Shown one piece after another: positions 55,044-63,691 of a stretch of DNA of 64,000 bases. The DNA comes from CAZPNX01 sp964518765. Lineage in GTDB: Bacteria > Edwardsbacteria > AC1 > EtOH8. The notes under the pieces were generated by a model, which saw nothing but the letters and a program-made list of their open reading frames with translations, did not search any database and was not told where the DNA came from. Position 1 is the stretch's first letter; every line of letters begins with the position of its first letter. The position numbers and the translations under genes were made by a program. The stretch spans positions 17,759-81,758 of the forward strand of contig CAZFJC010000014.1 in the NCBI GenBank assembly GCA_964518765.1, read 5' to 3'.

Positions 55044-56487
55044 CGTCGTCCAGCCGTCCGATGGGCGTGTTGTTCGGGGCCGACTTCACCAGCTCCGGGG
55101 TCTCCTGGATTTCTTTAGCGATCTTCTTCATGGCCGCGACGAACGAGTCCAGCGTTTCCCGGCTCTCGGTCTCGGTGGGCTCGATCATGATGGCCTCGGG
55201 CACGATCAGCGGGAAGTAGATGGTGGGCGCGTGGAAGCCGTAGTCCAAAAGCCTCTTGGCGATGTCCAGGGTCTTAACGCCCTTCTCCCTGAAGCGCAGA
55301 CCCGAGAGCACGCACTCGTGCTTGCAATGGGCCTGGTACGGCAGGTCGTAGTCGTCCTGGAGCGAGCGCATCACGTAGTTGGCATTGATGATGGCGTGCC
55401 TGGTGGCCTCGGCCAGGCCCACCCCCCCCAAGGTCAGTATGTAGGCGTAGGCCTTGACCATCACCCCGAAGTTGCCGAAGAACGAATGGACCTTCCCGAT
55501 GCTGTCCGGTCTGTCGTAATCTAAATAGTACTTTTGCTGGGTGCCGAGCGGAGTCGAGGCATCCCCTTGACCCTCGGCCTTGACCACGGGTATCGGCAGG
55601 AACGGCTCCAGCTTTTTAGTGACCGCCACCCCGCCGCCGCCCGGCCCGCCGCCGCCGTGGGGGGTGGAGAAGGTCTTGTGCAGGTTGAAGTGCATGGCGT
55701 CGACGCCCATGTCCCCCGGCTTGGCCACGCCCATCAGGGCGTTCAAATTGGCGCCGTCCATGAACACCAGCCCGCCGGCCTGGTGCACCATCTCGGTGAC
55801 CCTCAGGATGTTCCTCTCGAACAGGCCCAGGGTGTTGGGGTTGGTGAGCATGACCGCGGCCACCTCCTGGTCGAGATGGGCCTTCAGGTCCTCCGGGTCC
55901 ACCAGCCCCTCGGAGTTGGACTTGATGACCACGGTCTGGTAGCCGGCGATGGTGGTCGAGGCCGGGTTGGTGCCGTGGGCCGAGTCCGGGATCAAGACCT
56001 TTTTCCTGGGGTTGCCCTGCTTGGCGTGCCAGGCGTGGATCATCATCAGGGCCGTCAGCTCGCCGTGGGCCCCGGCCACCGGCTGCAGGGTGACCGCATC
56101 CAGACCGGAGATGGCGCACAGGGCGTCGCCCAGCTCTTTCATCAGCCGCAAGGCCCCCTGGGCCTGGGCCGGGTCTTGGTGCGGGTGCAGGCCGGCGAAC
56201 CCAGGCAAACGTGCCAGGTCCTCGTTGACCTTGGGGTTGTATTTCATGGTGCAGGAGCCCAGGGGATAAAATCCCTTGTCCACATGGTGGTTCAGGGTTG
56301 ACAGCCGCACGAAGTGGCGGACCGCGTCGGCCTCCGACATCTCGGGCAGCAGGGCCGGTTCGGTACGCAGATGGGAGACTGGGATGAGCGAGTCGGGGGA
56401 TCTCTCGGGAACGTCGCAGGCGGGCAAATGATGCCCGCCCCTGCCGGGAGACGATAGCTCGAAGACGGTCTTCTCCAGCATGGGCAT
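54994..56487 (-). CDS. gcvPB: Glycine dehydrogenase (decarboxylating) subunit 2
   Basis: 497 residues, the C-terminal half of P-protein of the glycine cleavage system. PLP lysine in DAMHFNLHKTFSTPHGGGGPGGGGVAV (about residue 270). Other marks: KGFYPLGSCTMKYNPKVNEDL, SAHGTNPASTTIAGY, DGANLNALMGVAKPGDMGVD, the YYLDYDRPDSIGKVHSFFGNFGVMVKAYAYI block and the terminal LRYGGSCG. It decarboxylates glycine with GcvPA and passes the aminomethyl group to lipoyl-GcvH; those genes are not here. A short insert QGDASTPLGTQ (about 307-317) matches a dispersed repeat at DNA level. Strong promoter at 56517-56546. Confidence 0.96.
   Translation of the reverse strand: MPMLEKTVFELSSPGRGGHHLPACDVPERSPDSLIPVSHLRTEPALLPEMSEADAVRHFVRLSTLNHHVDKGFYPLGSCTMKYNPKVNEDLARLPGFAGLHPHQDPAQAQGALRLMKELGDALCAISGLDAVTLQPVAGAHGELTALMMIHAWHAKQGNPRKKVLIPDSAHGTNPASTTIAGYQTVVIKSNSEGLVDPEDLKAHLDQEVAAVMLTNPNTLGLFERNILRVTEMVHQAGGLVFMDGANLNALMGVAKPGDMGVDAMHFNLHKTFSTPHGGGGPGGGGVAVTKKLEPFLPIPVVKAEGQGDASTPLGTQQKYYLDYDRPDSIGKVHSFFGNFGVMVKAYAYILTLGGVGLAEATRHAIINANYVMRSLQDDYDLPYQAHCKHECVLSGLRFREKGVKTLDIAKRLLDYGFHAPTIYFPLIVPEAIMIEPTETESRETLDSFVAAMKKIAKEIQETPELVKSAPNNTPIGRLDDVKAAKEPRLRYGGSCG
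55538..55567. repeat. Dispersed-repeat fragment inside gcvPB
   Basis: The plus strand reads GCTGGGTGCCGAGCGGAGTC followed by GAGGCATCCC. The core GAGCGGAGTCGA is the same as in the intergenic palindrome near 7685-7700. It translates as DASTPLGT in the minus-strand gene, between PVVKAEG and QKYYLDYDRP, where relatives have a shorter loop. Confidence 0.6.
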
Positions 56488-56516
56488 GCTCTAACTGCTT
56501 AGTTTTATAGACAAGT

Positions 56517-56546
56517 AGCATATCACAATTCATGGTTTTTTGTCAA
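56517..56546 (-). promoter_or_regulatory. Promoter of gcvPB and the MutL/lplA operon
   Basis: Minus strand TTGACA (56541-56546), 18-base spacer, TATGCT (56517-56522), preceded by TGA (extended -10). The expected start is about 56510, some 23 bases before the gcvPB ATG. It lies directly behind the glyS terminator. Confidence 0.8.
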
Positions 56547-56548
56547 TG

Positions 56549-56580
56549 GAAAAAGCCGGGGGTAATTTTCCCCGGCTTTA
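56549..56580 (-). terminator. Intrinsic terminator after glyS
   Basis: Stem AAGCCGGGG / CCCCCGGCTT with a seven-base A/T-rich loop, followed by TTTTTCC on the minus strand. It lies about 95 bp behind the glyS stop and two bases before the -35 of the next promoter. Confidence 0.88.
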
Positions 56581-56673
56581 ACAGAATCGTCGGCTTCACT
56601 TTTTTGGAACGTTTTTCCGATATGGAAAAATGCAACCGGCGAGTCGCCATTGAAACAGTGGCTTCGGCTTGCC

Positions 56674-58455
56674 TCAGCCGGACGAGGGCCACCCGGACAT
56701 CCTTTTTTCGATGGCCTCCGCCAGTCCTGCCACCTTGACCCTCTCCTGCTTCATGGAGTCCCGGTCTCGCAGGGTGACGGTGTCGTCCTGCAGGGTCTGG
56801 AAGTCCACGGTGACGCAGAAGGGGGTTCCTATTTCGTCCTGCCGCCGGTAGAGCTTGCCGATGCCGGCGGTGTCGTCGTAGACGGCGCGCATCCTGGCCT
56901 TGAGGGCTGTCTTGATGGCCCGGGCCTTGTCCACGATGGCCGGCTCGTTCTTCTTGAGCGGCAGCACCGCCGCTTTGATGGGCGCCAGGGAAGGATGGAG
57001 CCGCAACACCGTCCGGGTGTGCTCGTCGCAAAGTTTTCCGGCCAGGGCCTTGACCCTCTTCACCAGGTCCAGCCTCTCGGCCCCGGGCAGGGAGCAGGCG
57101 CCGTCCAAGTCCAGCAACCCTTTCGGCAGCCCCGACAGTCCGTCCTTGAGCCCGGACTCGATGGCCTTCAGCTGTTCGACGTTCGGGCCTTCGAGCCTGG
57201 GCTTTTTGGATTCCTCGTCGATCCGCTTGGCCAGGTTCTTGAGTGCCGCCTCGATGGCGTCGCGCAGGGGTTTTAGGGCCGCTTCGTCGGGCTGGGAGAG
57301 CTGCTCCTCGTCGTAGGCCTCGCACAGGAAGGCCAGGGCGGCCCGGGTGGCCCCGGCCGAGGGCTCGATGACATAGGGAATGTACTTGGCGCCCTTCTTC
57401 CCGGTTTGGGGGTTTACGAAGGACTCATCGAAGTACTCCAGCTTCTCGGTGGAGTGAATGTTTCTCTCCAGCTTCAGCCGGTCCAGGTCCTCCTGGGGCA
57501 CGTCCTTGCTGTGGGCTGTCAGGTCGTAGTCCTGGCGGTTGGCCACTCCCTCCACCTCGGCCCAGCCCAAAGAGCCGGGAAATAGATACTCGATGTCGGT
57601 GGTGGCCTTGGAGTAGTGGGCCAGCTCGTCCGGGGTTTGGGGCCTTTTGCGCAGCCGCTCCGGAGAGATTCCTAGTTTAATATACCATTGGTATCTCTGG
57701 TCGATCCACTCCTCCAGAAGCCGCATGTCGTCCTTCTCCCCGGGCTGGAGATACTTCGGCGGCTTGCAGAAGTACTCGATCTCCATCTGCTCGAACTCCC
57801 GGGTGCGGAAGGTGAAGTTGCCCGGGGTGATCTCGTTGCGGAAGGCCTTGCCCACTTGGGCGATGCCGAAGGGCAGCTTGCGCCTGGAGGACTGGAGTAC
57901 GTTGAGGAAGTTGGCGAAGATGCCCTGGGCCGTCTCCGGGCGCAGGTAGGCTAGGCCCGAATCGTCCTGCACCGGCCCCACATAGGTGGTGAACATCCCG
58001 TTGAACATCCTGGGCTCGGTCAGCTCGCCGCCGCACTCCGGGCACCTTTTTGGCCCGGCCTTTTCGCCGATGTCAGGCTTGGCCGGGTCTAGGTGAGCCA
58101 TGTTCTCGGAGCCGTGCAGCTGCATCGATTGCTGTGCCGGCAATTGGTCGGCGCGAAACCGCTTCTTGCAGCTCTTGCAGTCCACCAGCGGGTCCACGAA
58201 GGTCCTCTCGTGGCCGGAATATTTCCACACCAGCCGGTTCATGAGGATGGCCGCGTCCAGACCCTCCATGTCGTCCCGGTCGTAGACCACCGCCTGCCAC
58301 CAGGCCCGGATGATGTTGTTCTTCAGCTCCACCCCCAGCGGCCCGTAATCCCAGGTGGAGCCCACCCCTCCATAGATCTCGGAGGACTGGAAGATGAACC
58401 CCCGCCGCTTGCACAGCGATACGATCTTCTCAAATGCGTTGTTGGGTCGGGCCAC
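56674..58455 (-). CDS. glyS: Glycyl-tRNA synthetase (alpha2 type)
   Basis: 593 residues from a GTG at 58455 (MARPNNAFEKIVSLCKRRGFIFQSSEIYGG), eight bases behind AAGGGG; a longer frame has no better start. Class II motifs: STWDYGPLGVELKNNIIRAWW, PRMFNGMFTTYVGPVQDDSGLAYLRPETAQGIFANF, IAQVGKAFRNEITPGNFTFRTREFEQMEIEYF, VIEPSAGATRAALAFL. Zinc-like cysteines at VDCKSCKKRF and KRCPECGGEL. The anticodon domain ends the protein (IKAAVLPLKKNEPAIVDKA, GTPFCVTVDFQTLQDDTVTLRDRDSM). An insert of about 120 residues between VIEPSAG and the anticodon domain makes it longer than the roughly 500-residue norm. Confidence 0.95.
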   Translation of the reverse strand: MARPNNAFEKIVSLCKRRGFIFQSSEIYGGVGSTWDYGPLGVELKNNIIRAWWQAVVYDRDDMEGLDAAILMNRLVWKYSGHERTFVDPLVDCKSCKKRFRADQLPAQQSMQLHGSENMAHLDPAKPDIGEKAGPKRCPECGGELTEPRMFNGMFTTYVGPVQDDSGLAYLRPETAQGIFANFLNVLQSSRRKLPFGIAQVGKAFRNEITPGNFTFRTREFEQMEIEYFCKPPKYLQPGEKDDMRLLEEWIDQRYQWYIKLGISPERLRKRPQTPDELAHYSKATTDIEYLFPGSLGWAEVEGVANRQDYDLTAHSKDVPQEDLDRLKLERNIHSTEKLEYFDESFVNPQTGKKGAKYIPYVIEPSAGATRAALAFLCEAYDEEQLSQPDEAALKPLRDAIEAALKNLAKRIDEESKKPRLEGPNVEQLKAIESGLKDGLSGLPKGLLDLDGACSLPGAERLDLVKRVKALAGKLCDEHTRTVLRLHPSLAPIKAAVLPLKKNEPAIVDKARAIKTALKARMRAVYDDTAGIGKLYRRQDEIGTPFCVTVDFQTLQDDTVTLRDRDSMKQERVKVAGLAEAIEKRMSGWPSSG

Positions 58456-58599
58456 GTTGGTTCCCCTTAAACATATTTGACCGTAGATTATAACCTTATC
58501 GCCTCTTGATTTCAAGGAGAAAAAGGAATCCCCGCCGCCTTTCGTTCCCGCTCGAAAACCGACCCCGGAGCTTGTCGTAATATATATAGTGCTTTCGCC

Positions 58600-58896
58600 C
58601 TAGAGCTTCCCGATGATCTCCAGGAACCTCCTGTAGGGGACCGCCGGCCAGGACTCGGCCGCCACCGCCCCTCCCGACAGGCTGATCATGGAGACCTTGA
58701 GGGCGGTCTCCTCGTTCGGCGCCTCGTAGATGTCGATGAAGTCGTAGCGGCCCAGCAGGGCATAGTGGGCCAGGAACTTCACCTGGGGGCACTCCTTTTT
58801 CACCCGCTTCATCCACTGCCGCCCGATCTCGGCCCGTTTCCTGACGTTCCTGGTGATCTCGGGCGAAAGCTTGGTGGCCAGGATGTAGGTGTTCAT
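58600..58896 (-). CDS. GYD-domain protein
   Basis: 98 residues from MNTYILATKLSPEITRNVRKRAEIGRQWMKRV, ATG 58896 behind AAAGGAG. The GYD motif region is AHYALLGRYDFIDIYEAPNEETALKVSMISLSGGAVAAESWPAVPYRRFLEIIGKL, a ferredoxin-like alpha/beta fold of unknown function that may bind a small ligand. It has its own promoter 42 bp upstream. Followed by a 144-bp gap before glyS in which I see nothing functional. Confidence 0.85.
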   Translation of the reverse strand: MNTYILATKLSPEITRNVRKRAEIGRQWMKRVKKECPQVKFLAHYALLGRYDFIDIYEAPNEETALKVSMISLSGGAVAAESWPAVPYRRFLEIIGKL

Positions 58897-58937
58897 GGCG
58901 TTCTCCTTTCGTGATCTTTTCCACTTACTACCATTGG

Positions 58938-58966
58938 AATGTAGCACAATACGCCGGCGCTGTCAA
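58938..58966 (-). promoter_or_regulatory. Promoter of the GYD-domain gene
   Basis: Minus strand TTGACA (58961-58966), 17 bases, TACATT (58938-58943), with TGC before the -10 (extended -10). The start site is expected near 58931, leaving a leader of about 35 bases. Confidence 0.8.
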
Positions 58967-58989
58967 GGAGATTATGACAGGCTCGATGG

Positions 58990-59047
58990 ATAAAAGGTAA
59001 AGCCCCGCAGCCGGTCATCGAGAATATCGAGAGGACGACTGCGGGGC
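58990..59047 (-). terminator. Terminator-like hairpin after the Kelch protein gene
   Basis: Stem GCCCCGCAG (59002-59010) / CTGCGGGGC (59039-59047) with a 28-base loop that contains a small inner pair (GTCATCGAG/ATCGAGAGGAC). On the minus strand it is followed by CTTTACCTTTTATCC. It lies about 75 bp behind the gene's stop at 59122. Confidence 0.6.
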
Positions 59048-59121
59048 CCGGTCCTTCAGCCTGTTAGCTATTCGTCCTGGCTGAAGTCAGATCCGTGAAA
59101 ATCCGCGGCGGATAATGGCTG

Positions 59122-62100
59122 TTACTTGACCACCACCAGCTTCCGAGTGGCGCTCTGGCCTCCAGAGCTCAGCCGGTACAGGTACACCCCGGCTGACAGC
59201 CGCCCGGCGTTCCAGAACAGCCGGTTCGGTCCGGCCTGGCCCATGCCGTTCTGCCTGTCGACTACCTGCCCGGCGATGTTGTAAATCGTCAGCTCGTAGG
59301 CCCCGGCCTTCGGCAGGTTGAAGGAGATGTTGGTCCGCCCCCGCACCGGGTTGGGATAGTTGGGTGCCAGGCTAAGGACGGCCTGACTCGCCCCTGTCGG
59401 CGCGCCCTCTACTCCCATCCCCGGCCCGAGGTACAGGGATTCGTTCTGGCTTCCAGCCTCGCCGCCCACCACGTAGGCCCACCGGCCCACCAGGGCCGCC
59501 TGTCCGGCGCTGACCGTGGCCGTGGTCTTGTCCGGCAGCGGGCTCCAGACGTCGGTGGCCGGATCGTAGTCGTAGGTTATGGCCGACATGTTGCTCCCGG
59601 TATATCCGGCTGAGATGAACAGCTTGCCGTCATAGGCCATGGTGGAGGGCCTGAGGATGTTGCCGGCCGGATAGGCTGTCGCGGTCGTCCAGGCAATATT
59701 GAGAGGATTCCCTGGATCGATCGTCCCCACGTAGCAGTCATCCTCCCAGGTGAAACCGCTGGAGTTGCCGCCCACGGCCACCGCGTAGTCGCCACACACC
59801 GCCCCGCCCAGCACCCCCCGGGCCGCGGGCATGGCCGTGGCCGCGCTCCAGGTGTCGGCCGCCACGTCGTACACTTGGACGTTGGCGATGGGAGCCATGC
59901 TCCAGTTGCCGCCGCCCATGACGTAGATGTGGGTGCCCCGCCAGACGCCGCAGGCCTGCTCCATGGTGGCCACCGGCAGGCTGGCCCGGGCGCTGATGGA
60001 GTCGCCGTCGGGCGAGTAGCAGTAGACCGTGCTCAGCGGGGTCGCCCAGGTGTTGGCACCGCCGATGATGTAGATCTTGTCGCCCACCGTGGCCGCCGAG
60101 GCGAAGAACAACGCCTGGGGCAGGGTGGTCGAGGTGGTGGTCCAGGTCCCGGCTAGAGTGTCGTAATAGCGGATGGTATTGACAGAGCCGCTGCCTCCTC
60201 CGGTGCCTCCGAAGGCGTAGACCCGGCCGTTCCAGGAGGCCACCGCCTGCCCGTAGCCGCCCACGTTCATGGCGGTGTGCGAAACCCAGTACGGTGTGCG
60301 ATAGGTTTTTCCCAGCAGCCGGTAGATCATCTCGTATCCCGCGACATAATTCCATCCCGTGCCCCAGCCGAACCCGCCGCCCGGGTTGATTCGGGCGCAG
60401 TCGTTGTTGCCCGAGGCGCTGGCGGCCAGACACCAGGCCGACTGTCCGTCCTTGGACGCTATATTCATATAGGGTGCGCCTATCATCCAGCTCTTTCCGT
60501 CGTGCAGGACGGCCGGCTGGTCCAGGTAGACGATCACCGTGTCGTACTCACCTGTCCCGTACTGGTCGAAATGTGCCCGGCCAATGTTGGCCGTCCAGAA
60601 CTGCTGGCTGAAGGCCGGGAAGTTGGCGCTGTCGCTGCTGAAGGAGAACTGAAGGCTGTCGTAGTCGTGCCCGGTATGCCCGTTCCAGTTGTAGAACACC
60701 ATCTCGATCGCGCTCACCACCACCGAATCCATGCCCGTCAGGTCGATGTCGTCGCCCATCCAGACGCTGTAGTTGGAGAAGCTAGGCTCGAAGATCTGGG
60801 CGTTGGTGAAGGTTATATACGGCCACATCTGGTCCTGGATGACCTCCGGCGCGTCCCAGGTGCCGAAGGTGATCGGGTTGGAGACCGGCCCCGAGGCCAG
60901 GTTAAGGCCGCTCAGGTCGGTCGCCCAGTAATCGAGGACGTAGGTCGTAGAGTAGGCCTTGTTGTTCACTAAGTCTATGGTCAGGGTGTCCCCGGCCGCG
61001 TTCCAGATGAACCCGTTAATCGCCCCCAGCGAGGGGTTGCAGGCGTAGCCGAAGCTTGCCTGGGCGATCGGCTCGGAGAAGGCTATCTTGATCTCGGGGT
61101 TGACGTGCGCCCCCGACATCCCGTCCGTGGGCAGGCTCCATACGGCCTGCGGCGCCTGGCCGCCCAGCTGGTTGTAGTTCAGGTAGGCCCCGGCCCAACC
61201 GCCGACCAGGTAGATGTCGTTGCCCATGGCGGCCACGCCCATGGTCCGGCAGCCGTGCAGCATCGGGGTCTCGGTGGACCAGGTGTCGGTGGCCGGGTCA
61301 TAGACATCTATGGTGTTATAGTATGACGACCAGCCGCCGCCGATGGCGTACACCTTGCCGCCCATGGCCACCACCCCCACCCCGCCCCGGGCGGTGGGCA
61401 TGGCTGTCTTGGTGGTCCAGGTATTCGTTGCCGGGTCGTATTCCTCGTTATAGGCCCAATTCGCGGTGCTGTAGCCGCCGATGGCGTAGATCTTGCCATT
61501 TACCACGCCCGCCCCGAAATAGGCCCTGGCGTTGGCCATCGATGCCTTGGTGGTCCAGACATGGTTCACCAAATCGAAGGCGTAGCAGGTGGTGACGTAG
61601 GTGCTTCCGTTGTATCCCCCAATGACATACAGGGTGTCGGCAACCACGGCGCAGGCCACGCCCATGAGGCCCGTTGGCATGACCGTGTCCTGGGACCATG
61701 TCCCCGTGGCCGGGTCGAACACCTGGAGGTTGTTGAGGGCGACAGATCCGGTCCAGCCGCCCGGCACGTAGATCTTGCCGTTCCACACCGCGCAGTTCAG
61801 GTTGGAGCCCGGCACCGGCATGCTGTCCCGGTCGGTCCAGGTGTTGGCGATGGGGTCGTACTCCTGGGTCCAGCCCAGGCGGACGCTGCCCGTGGCCTCG
61901 CCCCCGATGCGGTACACCTTGCCGTTCACCGCGGCCGCGGTCAGCCGCGAGGCCGCCGGCGAGATGGTGTCCCGGTCCACCCAGGACAGGGCCTTGGGGG
62001 AGCCGACTATAGTTGCCTGCGGCGGGGCCGAGGTCTCGGCCAGACCAAAGTCGCTGTGGATGTCGGCCGCCCAGGCCGGGGCTGTGCACAGAAGGATCAG

Positions 62101-62124
62101 GGCAATAATTGACGCGGTTCGCAT
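59122..62124 (-). CDS. Secreted Kelch-repeat protein with Ig-like domain and type IX-like tail
   Basis: 1,000 residues. Signal peptide 1-19 (SIIALILLCTAPAWA). Kelch repeats fill about 50-330, each with a G-G-x-x-x-x-x-W/Y pattern, such as VYRIGGEATGSVRLGWTQEYDPIANTWTDRD and IYAIGGYSTANWAYNEEYDPATNTWTTK. A Big_5-like domain follows (GMSGAHVNPEIKIAFSEPIAQASFGYACNP), then a jelly-roll-like stretch, a second Kelch propeller (about 630-900) and the sorting tail (about 920-1000): NPVRGRTNISFNLPKAGAYELTIYNIAGQVV, GVYLYRLSSGGQSATRKLVVVK. Kelch propellers bind proteins or sugars, as in galactose oxidase, but no active-site Cys-Tyr was noticed. Confidence 0.85.
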   Translation of the reverse strand: MRTASIIALILLCTAPAWAADIHSDFGLAETSAPPQATIVGSPKALSWVDRDTISPAASRLTAAAVNGKVYRIGGEATGSVRLGWTQEYDPIANTWTDRDSMPVPGSNLNCAVWNGKIYVPGGWTGSVALNNLQVFDPATGTWSQDTVMPTGLMGVACAVVADTLYVIGGYNGSTYVTTCYAFDLVNHVWTTKASMANARAYFGAGVVNGKIYAIGGYSTANWAYNEEYDPATNTWTTKTAMPTARGGVGVVAMGGKVYAIGGGWSSYYNTIDVYDPATDTWSTETPMLHGCRTMGVAAMGNDIYLVGGWAGAYLNYNQLGGQAPQAVWSLPTDGMSGAHVNPEIKIAFSEPIAQASFGYACNPSLGAINGFIWNAAGDTLTIDLVNNKAYSTTYVLDYWATDLSGLNLASGPVSNPITFGTWDAPEVIQDQMWPYITFTNAQIFEPSFSNYSVWMGDDIDLTGMDSVVVSAIEMVFYNWNGHTGHDYDSLQFSFSSDSANFPAFSQQFWTANIGRAHFDQYGTGEYDTVIVYLDQPAVLHDGKSWMIGAPYMNIASKDGQSAWCLAASASGNNDCARINPGGGFGWGTGWNYVAGYEMIYRLLGKTYRTPYWVSHTAMNVGGYGQAVASWNGRVYAFGGTGGGSGSVNTIRYYDTLAGTWTTTSTTLPQALFFASAATVGDKIYIIGGANTWATPLSTVYCYSPDGDSISARASLPVATMEQACGVWRGTHIYVMGGGNWSMAPIANVQVYDVAADTWSAATAMPAARGVLGGAVCGDYAVAVGGNSSGFTWEDDCYVGTIDPGNPLNIAWTTATAYPAGNILRPSTMAYDGKLFISAGYTGSNMSAITYDYDPATDVWSPLPDKTTATVSAGQAALVGRWAYVVGGEAGSQNESLYLGPGMGVEGAPTGASQAVLSLAPNYPNPVRGRTNISFNLPKAGAYELTIYNIAGQVVDRQNGMGQAGPNRLFWNAGRLSAGVYLYRLSSGGQSATRKLVVVK

Positions 62125-62252
62125 GGTTGTCTCCTTTAGGGTTCTAAATTGAAGGTTTTACACCAAGTGGTGTGCTTGGGCTAATTAAGCATTCGATCAT
62201 TCTCTCCTTTTTAAGCGTTAAAAACTTTGTTTAGGGTCATAAAATTGAGAGA

Positions 62253-62282
62253 ATAGTAACCAATATTCAATAAATAATGCAA
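62253..62282 (-). promoter_or_regulatory. Weak promoter candidate for the Kelch gene
   Basis: Minus strand TTGCAT (62277-62282), 18 bases, TACTAT (62253-62258). Both boxes match four of six consensus bases, in a very AT-rich stretch where chance matches are expected. Confidence 0.3.
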
Positions 62283-62391
62283 TTTTAATGCCACTTGGAA
62301 AATTCGTTTAACTCATTGATAATCATAGTATTATTTTTATTGCTAGTTGCTGTGAATTATATATTTATATAATAATATTATCTTAAATAAT

Positions 62392-62420
62392 AATAAAAGC
62401 CACGATTGCTCGGGGCTTTT
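62392..62420 (-). terminator. Probable terminator after the propeller protein gene
   Basis: Stem AAAAGCC (62395-62401) / GGCTTTT (62414-62420) with a 12-base loop; on the minus strand the second arm's TTTT runs on into ATTATTATT. Located 13 bp behind the stop at 62433. Confidence 0.55.
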
Positions 62421-62432
62421 ACATTCCTTCGG

Positions 62433-63641
62433 TTATTTTACCACAACAAGCTTCCTAGCCGCATTTTGATCGCCCGATTTCAATCGGTACAGGTAGATCC
62501 CTGCCGCGATGTTGCCGGCATCCCATGTGATGCTGTTGGCCCCGGCCCGGCCCTGGCCGGCCATCCAGCCCACCGCCTGCCCGGCCACGTTGTAGACCGT
62601 CAGCTCGTAGGCCCCGGCCTTGGGTAGATTGAACGATATGTTGGTCCGGTCCCTAACCGGGTTGGGTTCGTTCTGTTCCAGCCGCAGCCTCAGGTCGAAC
62701 TGCGGGTTTGATGCCCCCCCGGACACCCCGGTGTGCACATTGCACAGCTCTATGAAGCGTGCCGAGCCCGTGTTCTCGGTCTGCAGCACCGTCCCGGTCA
62801 GCGAGTCAAGCTCGTGGACCCCGCTGGCGCTGGTGGCCAGCAGGTTCCCGTTCCCCAGCCGGTAAACGCCTCTGCCATTGCTGTAGGGAAGCTGGGCTGT
62901 TATCACACTATCAAGGTCAAAATCAGTTATAACGTTTGCGGAGTAACCCGCGCTGAGGAAAGCTCCAGGCAGCACCGGGTCGGTCTGGACCTGCTCCGGA
63001 AAGTTCACTGTCAGAATGCTGGCGATAAACACCCCGCTGGTGTCGTATAGGCGGATGTCGTCGGTTCCGTCGATGTTGCATACCAGCGACCGTCCGTCGG
63101 GAAGGAACTGGATGTCGAAAGCGCTGAAGCCGGTGATGAAATTGCGAACCAAACTATCTGGCCCGCCGAATTCGAAGACGCCCGTGGCGCTGGACACGAA
63201 CAAGTGGCCGTCACGGAAGTCAATACCCCTGATGTTGTCGTACCCGCTGCAGTAGGTGTACAGGTAGGTCCCGGTGGTGTCGAACACGTAGACGGCGTCC
63301 GAGACCTGGTCCGAGAGGTAGATATTGCCGTCCGGCCCTTGGATCGCGTTTATCGGGGTCTGCAGGTCGTAGTTGGTGCCGGATGGGTCGTCCACTATCA
63401 GGTCGCCCAGGTAGGTCCCGTCGGCCGGGCTGTACATGCCCACCACGTCTCCGGTGGACTCGGGGATCAGCAGCACCGGCTCCATCTTGCTGGTGAGGAC
63501 CGCCCTTCGGCCGGGGGTCGCCGTTATCTGGCCGGCGGGCTCGATCCCGGACTCCTCCTGAACCCGGGTGGGGACGGCCGCACCCATCGCTAAAATGGAT
63601 GCGACCAGGACGACCATAAGCGACGCTCTCCGCATTTTCAT
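62433..63641 (-). CDS. Secreted NHL/propeller-like protein with type IX-like tail
   Basis: 402 residues. Signal peptide 1-22 (LMVVLVASILAMGAAV). The body looks like a propeller of NHL/SMP-30 kind: NAIQGPDGNIYLSDQVSDAVYVFDTTGTYLYTY, DIQFLPDGRSLVCNIDGTDDIRLYDTSGVFIASI and GRGVYRLGNGNLLATSASGVHELDSLTG. The tail (about 318-402) has NEPNPVRDRTNISFNLPKAGAYELTVYNVAGQAV and GIYLYRLKSGDQNAARKLVVVK, very close to the tail of the neighbouring Kelch protein. Surface-exposed or released; ligand unknown. Confidence 0.82.
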   Translation of the reverse strand: MKMRRASLMVVLVASILAMGAAVPTRVQEESGIEPAGQITATPGRRAVLTSKMEPVLLIPESTGDVVGMYSPADGTYLGDLIVDDPSGTNYDLQTPINAIQGPDGNIYLSDQVSDAVYVFDTTGTYLYTYCSGYDNIRGIDFRDGHLFVSSATGVFEFGGPDSLVRNFITGFSAFDIQFLPDGRSLVCNIDGTDDIRLYDTSGVFIASILTVNFPEQVQTDPVLPGAFLSAGYSANVITDFDLDSVITAQLPYSNGRGVYRLGNGNLLATSASGVHELDSLTGTVLQTENTGSARFIELCNVHTGVSGGASNPQFDLRLRLEQNEPNPVRDRTNISFNLPKAGAYELTVYNVAGQAVGWMAGQGRAGANSITWDAGNIAAGIYLYRLKSGDQNAARKLVVVK

Positions 63642-63691
63642 TCTCCATTTTTTGTTTTGTTACGATGGATTGCTTACCGGTTCCGCTGATT

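Larger units (their letters stand above)
62125..62432. other. 308-bp AT-rich gap between two surface genes
   Basis: Very AT-rich compared with the flanking genes. It contains a weak promoter candidate for the Kelch gene and a hairpin at the right edge. No open frame of interest, no RNA gene recognised. Confidence 0.6.

Noticed and set aside
55534..56301. Long plus-strand open frames opposite gcvPB, ffh, smc and the TonB receptors
   Set aside because: All are antisense to well-supported genes, have no ribosome sites of note and show no recognisable domains.
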